From Chthoniobacter flavus Ellin428 (GTDB lineage: Bacteria > Verrucomicrobiota > Verrucomicrobiia > Chthoniobacterales > Chthoniobacteraceae), in assembly GCF_000173075.1 (NCBI RefSeq), contig NZ_ABVL01000007.1, forward strand, positions 248,001 to 312,000: a DNA stretch of 64,000 nt, in the 5' to 3' direction. Positions 60,619 through 64,000 of the stretch are shown here, piece by piece. The position numbers and the translations under genes are program-made. The notes below the pieces were generated by a model, which saw only the letters and a list, made by a program, of their open reading frames with translations, had not been told where the DNA came from and searched no databases. The stretch's first letter is position 1; each line of letters starts with the position of its first letter.

Positions 60619-62033
60619 GGCGGAAAAGGAGAGGTGGATGTGAGATTGCTGTTACCGGTTTCTATCTCGGACAAGAAATCCATATACTTGCCTCCCGGAG
60701 GGCGGGGGATGTTATCGACGAAAACCAAGCGGATCTCAAATGCCGGGCCGACCTGGGTCACGAGCCGGTCGATGATGAGGTCACACTCGGCTTCTTTCAG
60801 CGGCCGTTCCGCGACTATCTGCACCTCCAGTATCGTGAGGCTTTTTTGGACGATTTGATATTGGGCCACCGCCTCGATGCACTCGAAGACCGGCGACGCA
60901 AAGATGGAGTAGCGACGTTCTCCGGATGGCATGGTGAGGGTTTCCTTTTTTCGTCCGTAGATCTGGCGCAACACGGGCAGGCCGCGTCCACAGGGGCAGG
61001 GTTCGCCCACCTCCGCGTAGTCGCCCAACTCATAGCGCAGGAGCGGCATGGCGAAGGCGTGCAAAGGCGTGATGACCACGCGGCCGGTTTCGCCCGGTTG
61101 GCAAGGCGTACCGTCTTCGCGCAGCACTTCGACCAGGCTCATTTCGCTCTGAATGTGGTAATGATCGTGTTCCGGGCACTGGATGGCGATGTAGCCCGCC
61201 TCCTGGCAGCCATAACAGTCCATGAGGGGAACACCGAGAGTCTCTTGACATTCGCGGCGCAAGTCCGGGTCCAGGCGCTCCGACATCGTGCGCACCAGGC
61301 GCAAATTGGGAAGCCGTTTCCCGGTGCGACGAAAGGCGCGCAGGAGCAACCGAAGATTGGAAGGGAAAGCCAAAAGGTATTCCGGCGATTCGGCTTCGAG
61401 AAAGTGCACCTGAGCTTCGATCTCGGAGAAGATATCCATGATCGCTTGCGGCCCGGTCCGGAACAGATTTCCCAAGGGCCACTCCCAACACGGCAGGTGA
61501 TGCACGGCCCCTGCGGTCTTCAAAAATGGCCGGAATTCGCACACCTTGCCCATGGGATCGTAGCTGTGCCAGCGCAGCATCCGCAGCTTATTTGCGCGGA
61601 AGAGCATGTCGAAAGTGGCTGTCTTGAGCACTTCCAGGGGCTGGCCAGACGAGCCGGTCGTCCAATCCGAATACACCAGGGTGTTGGGCGGCAGGCCACG
61701 GCTCTTCAGCCGCGCAGCGTCGGCGCGGACTTCCGCCTTGGTAAGGATCGGGAGCGAGCGCCACGCGCTTTCATCGATTTCGCTCTCCGTCACGGAGGGT
61801 AGCCGGCCGGGCGTCTCGGCATAGAAAGGCACATGCTGGCGGGCATGCGCGACCAAGCGGGTCAACTGGGCGAATTGCCACTGGCGAAGCTTGTCTGCCG
61901 GCCACCATTGGCTGCTCTCCAGTTGCCGGTAGAAACCGACGATCTGCGCTTCCACCGGTCCGAGCGCGGGGAAGAAAGCGAAGTCCGGCGAGGTCGGCCG
62001 TCCCGCGCTACCGTCGGTGGAGGAAAAGGTCAT
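60615..62033 (-). CDS. Phenylacetate-CoA-ligase-like adenylating enzyme, paralogue 3
   Basis: This 472-aa protein has TTGSSGQPLEVLKT, YGCQEAGYIAIQCPEHDHYH and CPCGRGLPVLRQIYGRKKE and begins MTFSSTDGSAGRPTSPDFAFFPALG. It overlaps paralogue 2 by 4 nt at its end (60615-60618), so the two are coupled. The three share most of their sequence. As the first in the series it could have its own promoter in the 204-bp gap before 62238. Its function is inferred only at the adenylation level. Confidence 0.87.
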   Translation of the reverse strand: MTFSSTDGSAGRPTSPDFAFFPALGPVEAQIVGFYRQLESSQWWPADKLRQWQFAQLTRLVAHARQHVPFYAETPGRLPSVTESEIDESAWRSLPILTKAEVRADAARLKSRGLPPNTLVYSDWTTGSSGQPLEVLKTATFDMLFRANKLRMLRWHSYDPMGKVCEFRPFLKTAGAVHHLPCWEWPLGNLFRTGPQAIMDIFSEIEAQVHFLEAESPEYLLAFPSNLRLLLRAFRRTGKRLPNLRLVRTMSERLDPDLRRECQETLGVPLMDCYGCQEAGYIAIQCPEHDHYHIQSEMSLVEVLREDGTPCQPGETGRVVITPLHAFAMPLLRYELGDYAEVGEPCPCGRGLPVLRQIYGRKKETLTMPSGERRYSIFASPVFECIEAVAQYQIVQKSLTILEVQIVAERPLKEAECDLIIDRLVTQVGPAFEIRLVFVDNIPRPPGGKYMDFLSEIETGNSNLTSTSPFPP

Positions 62034-62237
62034 GATGGCAAAAGAAACGTGAATAGGAACCTGACGGAATGCGGAATCACCGCGTGACGGAAAGCGAAAT
62101 GATCATGCTTTTTGAAACAGCGGCGATGCAAAATTCAAATCGCCGGTGATAGACTGAAGTCAAAGATAACACGACGGTAACACGGCCATAACCCGTCGCG
62201 AATAGGAGAGGAGGATGGTTCTCCAAAACTCCTCCCT

Positions 62238-63488
62238 ATGAACAACCAACCATCCGGAAAATCACCGAAAAAATCATGCCTCACCGTGTTCGGCCTCGGA
62301 GCAGCAGCCCATGGCAGAAACCCACGTGGCGCCTTCACGCTCGTCGAGTTGATCGTCGTCATCACCCTCCTCGCCTTGCTCGCGAGCTTGCTCCTGCCGG
62401 CCCTGTCCGTCGCCAAACGGCGCGCCGTTTCCCGAAGCATCGATGCCGCCTCGCCCAGCGCCACCGCAGCCGCGGTCCCGGCGCCGATGCTGAAGGCCTC
62501 GGGTCTGGAGATCACGCCGCCACGCCCCCTGGCTACGGTGAAAAGTTTCTCCGCCACCGTGGCGCTGAAGCCGGCGTTGAGCGTGGGGACGGCCGATCCC
62601 GAATCGATCTACACGGCGCAACTCAAGGCCCAGTTCCAGGCCTTCAATCCCGGCGCCGCCGGCCCGTGCGAAGTGCTGCTCCCGCTTCCGCCGCAGATCA
62701 TTTCCCTCGCCGACCTCGACATCACCGTCGCCGGCCAGCCCAGCACCTCGGTAGAAATTCGCGGGGATAAGCTCGCCTGGTTTGGGACGCTGCCCGCGGA
62801 ACCCGTGGCCATGACCGTCGGCTACTCTGCGGTCGGCAAAGGTCTCTACAAATTACAAACCCCGCCCGCCGGCATCCTCGATACCTTCCACATCGACCTC
62901 ACCGCGGTCGGTTCCGACGTGCGCATGCTCGAGCTCTCCTTGCAACCGACCCGGTATGGGCGCGAAAACGGGCAGACCGTTTACACCTGGGATTACACCC
63001 ACCTGCTCTTCGGCCGCCCCATCGCCCTCGACGTGCTGGGCGTTACCCCCATCGATCGGCTGGGGGAATTGACCTGGCTGGGGCCGGGCAGCGTCGTCGT
63101 CTTCGGCCTTTTCCTCGGCCTTCTCGGCCACGCTTTCCCCATCCGCAACTTCGACCGCTGGATGCTCCTGCTCCTCCTCGGCGCCTTCACCGGCGCCTAT
63201 CCGCTCATGTATTTCGCCCAGGAATTCGTTCCGCTCCAGGCGGCGATCATTGGTTCCGCGGCCATCGTCCTGGCGATCATCGCCATCCGCGCCGCGACCA
63301 TCATGGGGTTGCGTCTCGCGATCTTTGGCGCCGTCCTGCCGGCCACGGCCATCCTCGCCGTCACTCTCGTCTCCGCCATCCATCCCCGGCTCCAAGGCGT
63401 CCTCATCACCCTCACCGCTCTCGCTACCTTCGTCGCCGCCATGGCCCTCATGGCCAGGAAATCCATCACGCCATCGGCCGCGCGGTAA
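62238..63488 (+). CDS. Prepilin-type N-terminus joined to a polytopic membrane domain
   Basis: This 416-aa protein has a prepilin-like signal: RGAFTLVELIVVITLLALLASLLLP around 30-55, as in type II pseudopilins. A beta-rich stretch follows (about 95-265; LPPQIISLADLDITVAGQPS...FHIDLTAVGSDV). At least five further transmembrane segments follow (from about 275, for example VVVFGLFLGLLG, WMLLLLLGAFTGAYP, AAIIGSAAIVLAIIAI, LPATAILAVTLV). The latter part has a CreD-like feel but I am not sure. Genuine pseudopilins have one helix only, so this combination is unusual. Confidence 0.75.
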   Translation: MNNQPSGKSPKKSCLTVFGLGAAAHGRNPRGAFTLVELIVVITLLALLASLLLPALSVAKRRAVSRSIDAASPSATAAAVPAPMLKASGLEITPPRPLATVKSFSATVALKPALSVGTADPESIYTAQLKAQFQAFNPGAAGPCEVLLPLPPQIISLADLDITVAGQPSTSVEIRGDKLAWFGTLPAEPVAMTVGYSAVGKGLYKLQTPPAGILDTFHIDLTAVGSDVRMLELSLQPTRYGRENGQTVYTWDYTHLLFGRPIALDVLGVTPIDRLGELTWLGPGSVVVFGLFLGLLGHAFPIRNFDRWMLLLLLGAFTGAYPLMYFAQEFVPLQAAIIGSAAIVLAIIAIRAATIMGLRLAIFGAVLPATAILAVTLVSAIHPRLQGVLITLTALATFVAAMALMARKSITPSAAR

Positions 63489-63651
63489 GGAGCGGTGGAG
63501 AAAAGACACAGTCGCCAGTCGACAGGCTAGGCAGGCTGTCTAGAATTGCCCCCTGCCGCCTATTGCCTCGATACAAGAGCTTCACTTTGGTATGAGGAGA
63601 AACAATCCCTTTCGTGCGCAGAATGGCGCTGATCTGTGAGTTCGGTGCCGC

Positions 63652-64000
63652 TCAAACCTCTATATTTAACAAAGCTCGCAACTCTGTGAGCGCCGCGTCG
63701 GAACTCTGCTTGCCATCGGCTGTTGAGAGCCAGCTTTCAACGACACTCACAACAAGGTTATCAAAATTAATGCGCAACCGCTTCTGAAGCTCTAGGAACC
63801 AATCGTGATGATCCATCGCTTCGATTGAAGACAAGACGCTAACGATCTGGTTTTCGTCGACCGCCAATTTGAGCAAGACCTTCCAATCCCGCCTAACTTC
63901 ACCGATCATGAGCATCTCAGGTGCAGTTGGGCCCGGAAGAAAACTGATGTTTTTGTCTTCTTCCTGTTTTCCCCGCTCGTCGCCATCAAGTAGACCAACG
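63652..64000 (-). CDS. C-terminal part of a TOPRIM/OLD-type ATPase-nuclease (start outside window)
   Basis: The frame is open to the right edge, so only the last 115 residues or so are seen. VGLLDGDERG and FLPGPTAPE near the edge resemble the TOPRIM part of OLD-family AAA nucleases, followed by a helical tail (WKVLLKLAVDENQIVSVLSSIE...). I infer the family with moderate confidence. Such genes often belong to phage-defence systems. Confidence 0.55.
   Translation of the reverse strand, partial: VGLLDGDERGKQEEDKNISFLPGPTAPEMLMIGEVRRDWKVLLKLAVDENQIVSVLSSIEAMDHHDWFLELQKRLRINFDNLVVSVVESWLSTADGKQSSDAALTELRALLNIEV

Noticed and set aside
62135..62557. A minus-strand 140-aa ORF opposite the prepilin-like gene
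   Set aside because: It lies antisense to a well-supported plus-strand ORF with a prepilin motif and has no features of its own.

Overview
The window is about 64 kb of GC-rich, densely coded bacterial chromosome. I infer a member of the Verrucomicrobiota (PVC superphylum). The signs are a full dcw cluster with a divergent FtsZ, an ftsI next to a meso-DAP-type murE, a MurC-MurB fusion, a verrucomicrobial-looking prepilin N-terminus, LPS synthesis (lpxK), and integron attC sites of the kind that translate to 'ALQRTA'. This is inference; no rRNA gene is present to settle it, and I saw no tRNA gene or CRISPR array.

Layout. 1-1675: 3' end of glycogen phosphorylase. 1700-4026: operon queF-queC-queE-queD for the 7-deazaguanine (preQ1/queuosine) pathway, read leftward. 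4179-11694: a chromosomal integron. An intact IntI-type integrase (10690-11694, +) diverges from a leftward cassette array whose ORFs all lie on the minus strand and are separated by attC sites: a ferredoxin, a 73-aa CxxC protein, a DUF4304-like protein, unknowns, a DHFR/RibD-like reductase and small membrane proteins. A frameshifted IS110-family transposase (6933-8320) sits against an attC remnant. 11923-13624: rpsB-tsf. 13722-17463: three overlapping or abutting two-component genes. 17648-23456: lpxK, thrB, khpA, rpsP, ffh and a polysaccharide deacetylase lipoprotein. 23536-25209: purB and an unlisted 59-codon gene with its own terminator. 25507-29164: an MsbA-like ABC exporter, an acetyltransferase and a glycosyltransferase. 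29177-32268: a VapBC-like pair, ispE, a small exported protein and class II aldolase. 32357-33433: an HxlR regulator divergent from a membrane protein.

33579-53044 is a complete dcw (division and cell wall) cluster read leftward: mraZ-rsmH-ftsL-ftsI-murE-murF-mraY-murD-(LysM gene)-ftsW-murG-murC/murB fusion-ddl-ftsQ-ftsA-ftsZ. Most junctions overlap by 4 nt. It is headed by three TGGG-like repeats at exact 10-bp spacing, a good match to an MraZ operator. The ftsI frame is broken by one extra base, which fuses its first part to murE as a long false ORF.

53244-64000 is more accessory: a decayed antitoxin, a PIN toxin module, a second ABC exporter, a 227-bp MITE-like nested inverted repeat, a zinc-ribbon membrane protein, three tandem paralogues of phenylacetate-CoA-ligase-like adenylating enzymes, a prepilin-like N-terminus joined to a polytopic membrane domain, and the 3' end of a probable TOPRIM nuclease gene running off the right edge.

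Single-base indels recur (IS110 transposase, ftsI, antitoxin, second ligase paralogue, one cassette ORF). Because ftsI is essential, at least some of these may be assembly errors.
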